A stretch of DNA of 64,000 bases from Granulicella sibirica (GTDB lineage: Bacteria > Acidobacteriota > Terriglobia > Terriglobales > Acidobacteriaceae), in the NCBI RefSeq assembly GCF_004115155.1, contig NZ_RDSM01000002.1:62001-126000 (forward strand). Direction: 5' to 3'. The notes beneath the pieces are model-generated. The model was not told the DNA's origin and ran no database searches. It saw only the letters and a program-made list of their open reading frames with translations. A program made the position numbers and the translations under genes. The stretch's first letter is position 1; each line of letters opens with the position of its first letter. This document shows positions 35,180 to 43,597 of this stretch, one piece after another.

Positions 35180-36322
35180 CTATGCGCGGCGGAGTGGCAT
35201 CGAGGCGATGCTTAGGGCCTGTTTTCCAGTCTGAATGTCGCGTATGCTTCCGCCTGTCTTCACGTCGAAGCAGAGAGTCGCGGATCGCGATACGGCGTAC
35301 ATCTGATCTCCGGCGAGGCTCATTTGAGTGGGCCGAGAGGTTGAGAAGATCGTTGCGTCGAGCGGCTTCAGCCTACCCGTGGCCCGGGAGAAGCGGAAGG
35401 TCGAAAGGGTGACGTGCCCGGTGCTGGTGACGACGTGGAAGCGGTCACCGCTGGGGCTGAAGGATATGGGGCCGAGCGTTTGGGATTCGATCGCCAGGTG
35501 ATGGAGGGGCGTCTCCAGTTGGCCGGTCGTGGCGTCGATGGGGATGACCGTGAGGCCAGGGCGAAGGATGCTGGCGACGACCAGGAACTTGCCCGATGGG
35601 TGGATGGCGAGATGGGCGGGGCCGCTGCCGGGGTCGAAGGAGAGACGGCTGGCGATGGTGGGGATTCCTTCGCGGAAGGCGATGTGGTTGAGGCGGTCGG
35701 CTCCGAGATCGGTAGCGTAGGCAGCGCCGGATGGAGCGAAGACGGCGGAGTGGGGGCTTGCGCTGGCTTGCAGGGGATGAGGGCCCGATCCCGTCTGCTT
35801 CAGCGGATAGGGTGTTGGCTGGATGCGGCCGTCGCTTGCAAGGGAGAAGAAGTTGTAAGAGCCTCCGGAGGGCGAGGTTGCGAGAAGGGTGCATCCGTCC
35901 GGTGAGATGGCGAGGTGGGTTGGATTCGTGGCCGAGAGGGCGAGGGCCTCGTGGCTTAGCAGGGTGTGTTGGCCGTTCGCTTTGACGGCGTAGGCTGAGA
36001 CGCTGCCTCGGGGGAGATTGTCGTGGATCCCGATCCCGTGGGCGACGTAGAGGATCGGCAGGGTGGGGTGGGTGATGAGGGCGCGGGGGGCTGTCGCGGG
36101 GATGGCGCGCCGCGGTGCCGGCCGCGAATTGCCGTCATCGACGACGAAGGTCTGGATGTTGTCCTGCTCGGACCCGACGAAGGTGAGGGTGGGGGCTGCT
36201 TTGGCCGGCCCTACTGGTCGCGCGACAGAGGCGGAGAGATGAGGGGCTAGTGCTGCCGCTGCGCCGGTGAGGCCGAGGTTGGATACGAAGTTACGGCGCG
36301 TCCAGGTGGGGTTCGGGCTCAT
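35180..36322 (-). CDS. Tat-exported lactonase-like seven-bladed beta-propeller
   Basis: 380 residues. The N-terminus (TWTRRNFVSNLGLTGAAAAL) is a Tat signal. The body is a repeated propeller pattern: THPTLPILYVAHGIGI, TNPTHLAISPDGCTLLATSP, HPLQASASPHSAVFAPSGAA, GPAHLAIHPSGKFLVVASI and QTLGPISFSPSGDRFHVVTS. It resembles the 6-phosphogluconolactonase/lactonase (Pgl) family, but being exported it probably does not serve the pentose pathway. The start is the ATG at 36322 with GAGGAG 8 bp upstream. It is downstream of the related lactonase gene (36587-37744), separated by repeats A and B. Confidence 0.78.
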   Translation of the reverse strand: MSPNPTWTRRNFVSNLGLTGAAAALAPHLSASVARPVGPAKAAPTLTFVGSEQDNIQTFVVDDGNSRPAPRRAIPATAPRALITHPTLPILYVAHGIGIHDNLPRGSVSAYAVKANGQHTLLSHEALALSATNPTHLAISPDGCTLLATSPSGGSYNFFSLASDGRIQPTPYPLKQTGSGPHPLQASASPHSAVFAPSGAAYATDLGADRLNHIAFREGIPTIASRLSFDPGSGPAHLAIHPSGKFLVVASILRPGLTVIPIDATTGQLETPLHHLAIESQTLGPISFSPSGDRFHVVTSTGHVTLSTFRFSRATGRLKPLDATIFSTSRPTQMSLAGDQMYAVSRSATLCFDVKTGGSIRDIQTGKQALSIASMPLRRA

Positions 36323-36427
36323 GAGGCGGCTCCTCGGGGTGTTGTGGGTACGATTGTAGCTTTCGTTGCACAGATTGGAATATGGCTTATGGCCTAGGGT
36401 TCTTTGGGAACTGGCTGTTCGGCGGTT

Positions 36428-36480
36428 TGGGTCTCCCACCTTAGCCGACGGTGAGGCTGTCGGCGAAGATGGGGCACCCG
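36428..36480 (-). repeat. Dispersed repeat A, copy 2 (reverse)
   Basis: Reverse complement of repeat A: TTAGCCGACGGTGAGGCTGT, then CGGCGAAGATGGGGCACCCGG. It lies between the two lactonase genes. Confidence 0.85.
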
Positions 36481-36516
36481 GCGTCTGAGCTGGGTGATGA
36501 AGGCAAAGACAACTAC

Positions 36517-36549
36517 AAACGCAGATTGCCTTCGGGAATGACAACCAAA
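36517..36549 (-). repeat. Dispersed repeat B, copy 5 (reverse)
   Basis: AAACGCAGATTGCCTTCGGG followed by AATGACAACCAAA. It lies 37 bp from repeat A copy 2, just after the stop of the upstream lactonase gene. Confidence 0.85.
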
Positions 36550-36586
36550 AAGCAAGGGCAAAACTGGAGAAAGGAGCACCGAGGCT

Positions 36587-37744
36587 CTAGGTGGTGAAGA
36601 CCAGGCATTGGGGGCTGCCGAGGGGGTAGGTGTGGAGGGGATTGGAGAGTTTGCCGGTGGCGGTGTCGCGGCCCATGACGACTACGGCTCCGGAGTCCTG
36701 GCAGGCTACGAGGAGGAATTTGCCGGAGGGGTCGAGGGTGACGTGGCGGGCGGTGACTCCGCCGTGGGCGATGACCTGGGCGAGAGTGATGTCTCCGGAT
36801 TTGGGGTCGACCGTGAACATGGCTATGGTTTCGTCGCGGCGGTTGCCGGCGTAGACGAAACGGCCGTCGGGTGAGGTGAGGACCTCGGAGGCGAAGGCGG
36901 TGTTCCTGGGGAAGTCCGGGTTGAGGGTGGAGACGAAGTTGCCGATGGTGGTGAGGGTTCCGGCCTTGGCGTCCCAGAGGAGATGGTCGATGGTGGAGTC
37001 GAGTTCGTTGACACTGTAGACCCAACGGTTGTTGGGGTGGAAGGTCATGTGGCGTGGGCCGGACTTGTTGCGACCCTGCCAAAAGGGCTGGGTTGCGGGG
37101 GTGAGGACGGCGGTGTCGGGATCGATGGTGTAGATCCAGATGCGGTCGGAGCCGAGGTCGTTGACGAGGAGATGGCGGCCGTCGGGGGTCGGGGTGGACT
37201 CGTGGATGTGCGGCTTGGCGTGCTCGGGTGCGTCGTCGACGGGCGTGGTCTGGAAGTGGGAGACGGGCTCGGAGAGTGAGCCGTCGGGGAGAATTTTGTA
37301 GGAGGTGAGGCTGCCTCCGCCATAGTTGGCGACGAAGGCGCTCTTACCGTCGTGGTTGACGGAGATGTGGGTGGGGCCGCCTCCCCTGGAGGACTGGTCG
37401 TTGATGCGGGTAAGGGTGATGGCTCCCTTTGCATCGTGCTTGATGTCGTAGGCGAAGACCATGGACGCATGGGATTCGGCTACGGTGTAGACGTGCGGCG
37501 CCTTGGGGCTGAGGGCGAGCCAGGTGGGGCTGTCGGCTTCGGCGACGAGGGTGATCTCACCAACCTCACCAGTGGCGGGATTCCAGTCCGCAGCGTAGAT
37601 GCCTTTGCTGGTGCTCTTTTGTCCCGTGCCGGTTCCGATGAGGAGACGCATAGAAGACTTGGATGCCGCAGCGTGGCCATAGATGGCATGCGGGAGGGCG
37701 GCTACGGCGGGGAGCGAGCGAAGGACGGTGCGGCGAGTCAGCAT
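36587..37744 (-). CDS. Exported lactonase family (6-phosphogluconolactonase-like) protein
   Basis: 385 residues with a Tat-like signal (TRRTVLRSLPAVAALPHAIY). The propeller body follows the cytoplasmic YbhE/Pgl lactonase pattern well: LIGTGTGQKSTSKGIYAADW, DSPTWLALSPKAPHVYTVAE, GGGPTHISVNHDGKSAFVAN, SGPRHMTFHPNNRWVYSVNE and VTARHVTLDPSGKFLLVACQ. Known relatives hydrolyse sugar lactones; export implies an extracytoplasmic lactone. It is a distant paralogue of the gene at 35180-36322 and probably its upstream operon partner. It is divergent from the S1/P1 nuclease. Confidence 0.85.
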   Translation of the reverse strand: MLTRRTVLRSLPAVAALPHAIYGHAAASKSSMRLLIGTGTGQKSTSKGIYAADWNPATGEVGEITLVAEADSPTWLALSPKAPHVYTVAESHASMVFAYDIKHDAKGAITLTRINDQSSRGGGPTHISVNHDGKSAFVANYGGGSLTSYKILPDGSLSEPVSHFQTTPVDDAPEHAKPHIHESTPTPDGRHLLVNDLGSDRIWIYTIDPDTAVLTPATQPFWQGRNKSGPRHMTFHPNNRWVYSVNELDSTIDHLLWDAKAGTLTTIGNFVSTLNPDFPRNTAFASEVLTSPDGRFVYAGNRRDETIAMFTVDPKSGDITLAQVIAHGGVTARHVTLDPSGKFLLVACQDSGAVVVMGRDTATGKLSNPLHTYPLGSPQCLVFTT

Positions 37745-37931
37745 GTATTGAAGGTACCTCGTTTGCAGGCTTGATCAGGTGAGTCATTGTCGCTTGGGGA
37801 GTTGGGGGTGTCCATGGGCAATTGGCCTACAGCGAAGGCGGGTCCGCGGGATTCGCCGAGCAGAATCTTTACTGGAATTTCGATGGTGCCAGCCGTTGTG
37901 CGGCAGTAGAGTATTGCCACGGTGAACGTTC

Positions 37932-38972
37932 ATGCGTGCAAGCTTTCGTAGATCCCTTCTCGCCTTCCTGCTGATCATGCTCGTCTCGTTACCGCGTCCA
38001 GCCCTCGCATGGGGGAATACGGGGCACGAAGCGATCGCCTACCTGGCCTGGCAGCAGATGACTCCCGCCACGAAGAAGCGGGTGATGGCCCTGCTGCAAC
38101 AGGTTCCCCCGATTACGACGGCTACGGCCACCATCCCGGGGTACGCGATCTGGGTGAGCCAGCTTCCAACGGGCTTGACCGCCGACCAGAAGAATCGCTA
38201 CCTCTTTATGCGGGCGGCGACCTGGGCTGACAGCCTCAAGCACGAAGGGCTCGTCGACTCCGACACACCACCTCCAGGCGTCACGGTCGATGTTCACCTT
38301 GGGTTCAGCGACCCGCAGAGCCACGGGTACTGGCACTTCATCGATACCGCTTTTTCCGATGATGGCGGCGCCGTTCCCGCGACGCCGGTTCCCAATGCCG
38401 TGACCCAGATCCTGGCGCTGCGCGAGTTCATCGCTTCCACGGAAGATGATCTTCTGAAGGCGTACGACCTCGCTTGGCTGGAGCATCTTGTCGGCGATAT
38501 CCACCAGCCTCTGCACGCGTCTGTCCGGTATAACGCGGGGAGCGGCGACCTGGGGGGCAACGACGTCAAGATCAAGCTCACGGCTGCGCAGAAGCTCAAG
38601 TTCGAGTGTTCTCCCTCTACGTTCGCGCCGACGGAACTGCATGCCTTCTGGGATGACCTTCCCGGTTCCTGCTCGGCGCAGAACGGTTTGAAGCCCGGGG
38701 CGGCTTTCGCTGTGCGTCTGCCTCATCTGCTGACCAAGGGCGATGCCCGGCTTGCCGATACCGATCCCGCTTCGTGGGCGGCTGATTCCCTTGCTGTCGC
38801 GGAAAAGGACGCCTACGCGGCCCCTATCGGGACGGGGATCAAGCCGACCGACGGCACTTCGAGCTACGCGATTACTACTGCCTACTATGCGGGCTCCCTG
38901 GCGGATGCGAAGGACCGCGTGGCTCTTGCGGGAGCTCGCCTGGCGAAGCTGCTCAACGAGAACCTCAAGTAG
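37932..38972 (+). CDS. S1/P1-type zinc nuclease
   Basis: Secreted 346-residue phospholipase-C/P1-fold nuclease that degrades single-stranded nucleic acids or removes 3'-phosphates. The signal peptide (LLAFLLIMLVSLPRPALA) ends directly before WGNTGHEAIAYLA, so the mature protein would begin with the tryptophan whose amino group binds zinc. Other ligands follow: TWADSLKHE, GYWHFIDTAF, and LEHLVGDIHQPLHAS (H-D-H). The GSGDLGGNDVKI loop is also conserved. All three zinc sites seem intact. Monocistronic. Confidence 0.92.
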   Translation: MRASFRRSLLAFLLIMLVSLPRPALAWGNTGHEAIAYLAWQQMTPATKKRVMALLQQVPPITTATATIPGYAIWVSQLPTGLTADQKNRYLFMRAATWADSLKHEGLVDSDTPPPGVTVDVHLGFSDPQSHGYWHFIDTAFSDDGGAVPATPVPNAVTQILALREFIASTEDDLLKAYDLAWLEHLVGDIHQPLHASVRYNAGSGDLGGNDVKIKLTAAQKLKFECSPSTFAPTELHAFWDDLPGSCSAQNGLKPGAAFAVRLPHLLTKGDARLADTDPASWAADSLAVAEKDAYAAPIGTGIKPTDGTSSYAITTAYYAGSLADAKDRVALAGARLAKLLNENLK

Positions 38973-39025
38973 GGCAGGGAAGAGGGAGTAGAAGGCGATA
39001 CATGGGCTTGTGGTAGAAAGGGCCG

Positions 39026-39919
39026 ATGCCCTGGTATGAGCTGAGTTCCGCGGATGATCCGAAGTTGAATGAGTTGGCGGAGAAGTACAAGCTGCATCCG
39101 CTGCACCTTGAGGATGCGCGGTCGAGCGATGAGCGGGTGAAGGTGGATCAGACGGCGACGTATACGTTCGCCGTGTTGAAGCCGGTGCGGTTGTCGCCGT
39201 CGGGTGAGGATGGGAAAGAGCCGGTTTCGTTCTCGACGATCGATCTTTTCGCGGGGGCGCATGAAGGGGAACCGTTCTTTATTACGATTGCCGATCCGAC
39301 TTGTCCGACGACCGCGGAGGCGCTCGAGAGGGCTCGGCGGGAAGGGGCGGATGAGAAGCCGGCGCGGCTGCTTTACCTGATCGTGGATACGGTGGTGGAT
39401 CTCTATTTTCCGGCGATCGACTTCTATGACGACCGGATCGATGAGCTTGAGGATAAGGTGGTCGCGGAGCCGGAGCCGAAGACCCTGCAGGATGTGTTTG
39501 CGATCAAGCGACAACTGATCGATCTGCGGCGGGTGCTTGTGGCTACGCGGGATGCGACGCTGCACCTGCAGCGGGATCCGCAGTCGATCATCGACGCGGA
39601 CCACCAGCCGTTTGTGCGGGATGTGTATGACCACCTGGTTCGGCTGCTGGACGCGGTGGAGACGCAGCGGGACCTGGTGAACAATGCGCTGGATATCTAT
39701 CTCTCGTCGGTGGCGAACCGGACGAACGAGGTGATGAAGGTGCTGACGGTGCTGGGCACGATCGCGCTGCCGGCGATTGCGATCAGCGGGATCTATGGGA
39801 TGAATGTGAAGGGGCTGCCGTTCGAGGAGTCGGCGCATGGGTTTGCTTATGTCGCGGGGGTAACGGTGGCGTGTACGGTGGGGCTACTTGTGCTTCTGCG
39901 GAGCCGGAAGTGGTTCTAG
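39026..39919 (+). CDS. corA: CorA-family magnesium/cobalt transporter
   Basis: A 297-residue member of the CorA channel family. The long cytoplasmic region is followed by two C-terminal membrane helices. The first (VLTVLGTIALPAIAISGI) ends with the selectivity signature YGMNVKG (GMN, about residue 264), and the second is FAYVAGVTVACTVGLLVLL. The protein ends in a basic RSRKWF tail. The conserved FYDDRIDELEDKV helix precedes the membrane part. It is transcribed 53 bp after the S1/P1 nuclease, whose zinc chemistry is not obviously related. Confidence 0.93.
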   Translation: MPWYELSSADDPKLNELAEKYKLHPLHLEDARSSDERVKVDQTATYTFAVLKPVRLSPSGEDGKEPVSFSTIDLFAGAHEGEPFFITIADPTCPTTAEALERARREGADEKPARLLYLIVDTVVDLYFPAIDFYDDRIDELEDKVVAEPEPKTLQDVFAIKRQLIDLRRVLVATRDATLHLQRDPQSIIDADHQPFVRDVYDHLVRLLDAVETQRDLVNNALDIYLSSVANRTNEVMKVLTVLGTIALPAIAISGIYGMNVKGLPFEESAHGFAYVAGVTVACTVGLLVLLRSRKWF

Positions 39920-40022
39920 ATATTTTTTGGCCTTGCTTTGCCTTTGTGGAGACAAAATCGATTTCGTTGTTGGGACAAATGCCCTATGGCCTGGAAGCCA
40001 AGGGGCTGGGTGATGCAGTAGA

Positions 40023-40048
40023 GTGCAACAAAGCGCACTTATTGCAAC
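40023..40048 (+). promoter_or_regulatory. Imperfect inverted repeat upstream of MFS gene
   Basis: GTGCAACAAAG and CTTATTGCAAC, arranged as an imperfect inverted repeat around CGCA, lie about 30 bp before the MFS start codon. The spacing and A/T-rich arms resemble a GntR- or IclR-type operator. No regulator gene of those types is seen nearby. Confidence 0.3.
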
Positions 40049-40075
40049 ACTATGTTGAAGAACAGGAGACGGCGC

Positions 40076-41374
40076 ATGACCGTCGTTCGTCGTTCCCGGG
40101 TCCGGTTTTTTCTGGGCTTCTGGCTTTTTGTGCTGAGCGGAGTTGCTTTCCTCGACCGCACGAATATTTCGATTGCAGGGCTTCAGATCAGCCGTGACTA
40201 CGGGCTTGGCAACCAGAGGCTTGGCTGGATCTTTTCGGCGTTCCTGATTGGGTATGCGGGATTTCAGCTTCCGGCGGGTGTGCTTGCGGCGAAGTTCGGG
40301 CCGCGGCGGGTGTTGACGCTCGGGGTGTTGTGGTGGGGCATCGCGACGGCGTTTACGGCGATTCTGCCGACGAATATTCCGCATGCGCTTATTTTGCTGA
40401 TCGCGGTGCGGTTTGCACTGGGCGCGGGTGAAGCCGTGGTGTATCCGGCGGCGAACCAGTTCGTGGCGCGATGGGTTCCGCAGCAGGAGCGCGGGTTCTT
40501 CAATGGGTTGATCTTCGCGGGCGTAGGGGCGGGGAGCGGACTGACGCCTCCGTTGCTGACGTGGATCATCATTCAGCATGGATGGCGGGCGGCGTTCTGG
40601 TTCAGCGCGGTGATCGGGTTTGTGGCGGGCGCGGTGTGGTGGGTGTTCGCGCGGGATACCCCGGAGGACCATCCCGGAGTCTCGCGAGCGGAGTTGAACG
40701 AGATTCGCGCGGGGCTGACGCTGTACTCGGCTAACGCTTCAGCCGGGGCGCCTAAGGGGGCCAGCACTGAGATCTCGTGGAAGGCGATCTTCCGGAGAGT
40801 TGACCTTGCGGCTTTGATGGCAGGGTACTTCAGCTTCGGGTACATCGCGTGGGTGTTCTTTAGCTGGTTCTTTCTTTACATGGCACAGGTTCGCGGATTC
40901 AACATGAAGGAGAGCGCGCGGTATGCGATGCTGCCGTTTCTCTGCATGACGATCTTCAGCCTGGTTGGTGGAGCGCTGTCGGACAGGCTGACGAAGATGT
41001 ATGGGCTGCGGGTGGGCCGGTGCTACCTGGCTTCAGTTTCGCTTGTGCTAACGGCAGTTTTTCTGGTGCTTGGGTCGCAGGTTCATAGCCCGCAGTGGGC
41101 GGGGATCATCCTGGCGGGCGGGGCGGGGACGCTGTATGTTTCATCGAGCTCGTTCTGGTCGGTGTCGGTGGACATCGCGGGGCGGAACTCGGGTGTGTTC
41201 TCCTCGCTGGTGAACATGGGCGGGCAGATTGGCGGGGCGATTACGGCTTCGCTGACGCCCTGGATCGCGCAGAGGTTCGGGTGGACGACGTCGTTCGCAG
41301 TGGCAGCTACGTTTGCGCTGATCGGAGCTCTGTGCTGGCTGGTGGTGCATCCGGAGCGGGCGCTCGAGGTTTAA
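40076..41374 (+). CDS. MFS transporter, anion:cation symporter (sugar-acid) type
   Basis: 432 residues with 12 predicted membrane helices. The opening RFFLGFWLFVLSGVAFLDRTNIS resembles the ACS subfamily (hexuronate, glucarate, galactonate symporters), as do GNQRLGWIFSAFLIGYA, the WWGIATAFTA stretch and RFALGAGEAVVYPAANQFVA. The likely substrate is therefore a sugar acid or other organic anion, but exact specificity cannot be read. ATG 40076 has AGGAG 7 bp upstream; an ATG at 40052 is in frame but lacks one. It precedes the sensor kinase and the TonB receptor locus and might import the end product of the secreted enzymes. Confidence 0.88.
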   Translation: MTVVRRSRVRFFLGFWLFVLSGVAFLDRTNISIAGLQISRDYGLGNQRLGWIFSAFLIGYAGFQLPAGVLAAKFGPRRVLTLGVLWWGIATAFTAILPTNIPHALILLIAVRFALGAGEAVVYPAANQFVARWVPQQERGFFNGLIFAGVGAGSGLTPPLLTWIIIQHGWRAAFWFSAVIGFVAGAVWWVFARDTPEDHPGVSRAELNEIRAGLTLYSANASAGAPKGASTEISWKAIFRRVDLAALMAGYFSFGYIAWVFFSWFFLYMAQVRGFNMKESARYAMLPFLCMTIFSLVGGALSDRLTKMYGLRVGRCYLASVSLVLTAVFLVLGSQVHSPQWAGIILAGGAGTLYVSSSSFWSVSVDIAGRNSGVFSSLVNMGGQIGGAITASLTPWIAQRFGWTTSFAVAATFALIGALCWLVVHPERALEV

Positions 41375-41424
41375 GGCGCGTTTGTCCTTGCTAAAGGTGG
41401 TCGAAGTGTGATGCCTTAGAGGCA

Positions 41425-42690
41425 GTGTCCCGCATTGTCAGGGTTCTGCCGCTTCTTCTGCTGCTGGTGTGCAGCTTCGTCCCGTTGAGGATGACGGGTC
41501 AGATTGCGCCTCTGCCCTATACGAGTGTGCCGGCTGCTGCCGCGGATACGACCCCGCAAGTGCGGTCAGGCGAGACGCCGCAGGACGCGCCGAAGGCATT
41601 CATTCGGGGATGGTCTTTCGGTAGCGAGCTGGATCAATCGGCCATACGGCAGGGAGAGCAGGTGTCTCTTGACCCTGGGCATCCGGAGATCATTCTGTTC
41701 TTCGATGCGAGGGGGGCACCGGAGTTGCCGGTCGAATTTCGTTACCGGCTGGACGATTATGACGCGGACTGGACGGCGACGATGAGCCGGGTCGCGCACT
41801 ATCGGAAGCTGACACCGGGGGACTACCGCTTCGAGGTGCAGGCGAGAACGCCGGGCCAGCCGTGGCCATCCGAGGTGGCTCTGCTGCTGGTGAAACAGAG
41901 GCCCTTCTTCTACCAGACGTGGTACTTCTACCTGATGCTTCTGTTCGGGCTGATCGCGCTGGCGGCGCAGTTGCTGAGCCAGAGGGACCAGTTGCTGAAG
42001 GGGCAGATGGGGATGGTGCTCGAGGAGCGGAACCGGATTGCGAGCGATTGCCACGATACGTTGATGGCTGGGTTCGCGGCGATCTCGTGGCAGCTCGAGG
42101 CGACGGCGAAACTGTTCAAGGATGGGGATGCCGCACTGACGCCGGCGGCGCAATCGTGCGAACTGGCGCGGAGCATGGTATCGCACTGCCAGGCGGAGGC
42201 GCGACGGATTATCTGGGATCTGCGGGACTCGGATGAGCTGACGAATATTCTCTCGCAGGCGCTTGGGAGAGCGATCGAGGCGCATCGTCTGCGGGACAGT
42301 GTGGAGACGACGTTCGACGTGGAAGGGAATGAGATTCCGATTGCGCCGGGGGCGGTGCACCACCTGGTGTGCATCGGGCAGGAGGCGGTGACGAATGCGA
42401 TTCGGCATGCGGAGGCTTCGCGGATACGGATCAACCTGACGTATGAGAGCGATGCGCTGAGCCTTTCGATCCGGGATAACGGGAGGGGATTTCAGTTGTC
42501 CGATCCGGCGACGCGGGCTGGACACTTCGGAATCCCGGTGATGGAAGAGAGAGCACGCAAGCTGGGCGGATCGCTGAGGCTTGCGAGCTCAGCGGAGCTG
42601 GGTACGGAGGTCGCGGTGACGGTGAGTTTCCAGACGATCAACCTGCCACCGAATCAGCAGCACTACATTGTGCCGTGGATCGGCGTGTAG
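41425..42690 (+). CDS. Membrane sensor histidine kinase (HisKA_3, Y_Y_Y sensor)
   Basis: 421 residues. A signal/anchor (LPLLLLLVCSFVPLRMTG) is followed by a periplasmic domain with the Y_Y_Y-like pattern (PVEFRYRLDDYDADWTATMS, LTPGDYRFEVQA). A transmembrane helix comes next (YFYLMLLFGLIALAAQLL). The dimerisation domain has the phospho-histidine in ERNRIASDCHDTLMAG (about residue 208), and the ATPase domain has NAIRHAEASRI and IRDNGRGFQL. NarX/DesK-type kinases of this layout phosphorylate NarL-like regulators. The start is a GTG at 41425. The partner regulator follows after 61 bp. Confidence 0.9.
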   Translation: MSRIVRVLPLLLLLVCSFVPLRMTGQIAPLPYTSVPAAAADTTPQVRSGETPQDAPKAFIRGWSFGSELDQSAIRQGEQVSLDPGHPEIILFFDARGAPELPVEFRYRLDDYDADWTATMSRVAHYRKLTPGDYRFEVQARTPGQPWPSEVALLLVKQRPFFYQTWYFYLMLLFGLIALAAQLLSQRDQLLKGQMGMVLEERNRIASDCHDTLMAGFAAISWQLEATAKLFKDGDAALTPAAQSCELARSMVSHCQAEARRIIWDLRDSDELTNILSQALGRAIEAHRLRDSVETTFDVEGNEIPIAPGAVHHLVCIGQEAVTNAIRHAEASRIRINLTYESDALSLSIRDNGRGFQLSDPATRAGHFGIPVMEERARKLGGSLRLASSAELGTEVAVTVSFQTINLPPNQQHYIVPWIGV

Positions 42691-42751
42691 GTTGTTGTTC
42701 GATGAGACAGGGACGCGAATCTCCATGTAACAATGTGTTCATGGTGCAGCC

Positions 42752-43381
42752 ATGTCGATGAAGCAGATACGTGTCCTCCTCATCGAGGATCACTTTCTTG
42801 CGCGCATGGCGCTGCAGTCAGTGCTTGCGGGACATGCACAGATACGCATCGTCGGTGAGGCTTCGGATGGAGAGCAGGGCATTGAGCTCTACCGAACGCT
42901 GAAGCCGGATGTGGTGGTGCTGGACCTCAGGCTTCCGCGTGTCAGCGGGTTCGATGTGATCTCGATTCTGCGGAAGGCTCCAACACCGGCGCGGATCGTG
43001 GTGCTTTCGAACTACCACGGGTCGGAGGACATCTACCGCGCGGTGCGCTCTGGAGCGATGGCGTACCTGACGAAGGATGCAAGCGGAGAAGAGCTGATCA
43101 ACGCGATCCAGAACGTGGACCGCGACCTCCGCTATCTTCCGAGGATTGCGCTGGACAGGCTGGCGGAGCGCATGCCGGCGGTGGAACTGACTCCACGCGA
43201 GAGTGAAGTGCTGGTGTGCATCACGCAGGGGCGCTCGAACCGGGAGATCGCGGAGCAGCTACGGATTGCGGAAAAGACCGTACGGATTCACGTGTCGTCG
43301 GTTCTGGACAAGATGGGTGCCCGGGACCGCACGCAGGCGACTATCTACGCGCTGCAGCGTGGGTTAGTCCACTTTGACTGA
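42752..43381 (+). CDS. NarL/FixJ-family response regulator
   Basis: 209 residues. The receiver domain has an acidic pocket (LLIEDHFLAR), the phospho-acceptor in PDVVVLDLRLPRVSGFD (Asp at about residue 56), a conserved switch serine (VVLSNYHG) and lysine (YLTKDASGEEL). The LuxR-type HTH domain reads LTPRESEVLVCITQGRSNRE and IAEKTVRIHVSSVLDKMG. It pairs with the kinase upstream. The perfect palindrome 60 bp past its stop and ahead of the TonB receptor is a plausible target, which is inference from position and symmetry. Confidence 0.93.
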   Translation: MSMKQIRVLLIEDHFLARMALQSVLAGHAQIRIVGEASDGEQGIELYRTLKPDVVVLDLRLPRVSGFDVISILRKAPTPARIVVLSNYHGSEDIYRAVRSGAMAYLTKDASGEELINAIQNVDRDLRYLPRIALDRLAERMPAVELTPRESEVLVCITQGRSNREIAEQLRIAEKTVRIHVSSVLDKMGARDRTQATIYALQRGLVHFD

Positions 43382-43442
43382 CCAGAAGACGTTCCCGATA
43401 TAGGCTTTTTGACCTAGGCACATCTGTGGCGCTTGACTCATG

Positions 43443-43462
43443 ACACGTCAGCGCTGACGTGT
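43443..43462. promoter_or_regulatory. Perfect 20-bp palindrome upstream of TonB receptor
   Basis: ACACGTCAGCGCTGACGTGT is fully self-complementary and is flanked by CTCATG on the left and CCTATGAG on the right, which partly extend the symmetry. A TTGACT lies just upstream. It sits between the response-regulator gene and the receptor start at 43598, about 135 bp before it, as expected for a dimeric regulator's operator. Confidence 0.6.
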
Positions 43463-43597
43463 TCCTATGAGATCATTCTTGCCATACAAAGACTACTAGC
43501 TGATCACCCGGATTTTATTTTCCGGTGAAAAGGCATTTCAGAGCACCTGTTCTATTTATCCCGGCCCCCGAGCCGAGGTCATCAGGAGTCCACCGCT

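Noticed and set aside
36323..36544. 74-residue N-terminal extension of the lactonase at 35180
   Set aside because: It is made of repeat A and B sequence; the Tat signal and GAGGAG begin at 36322.
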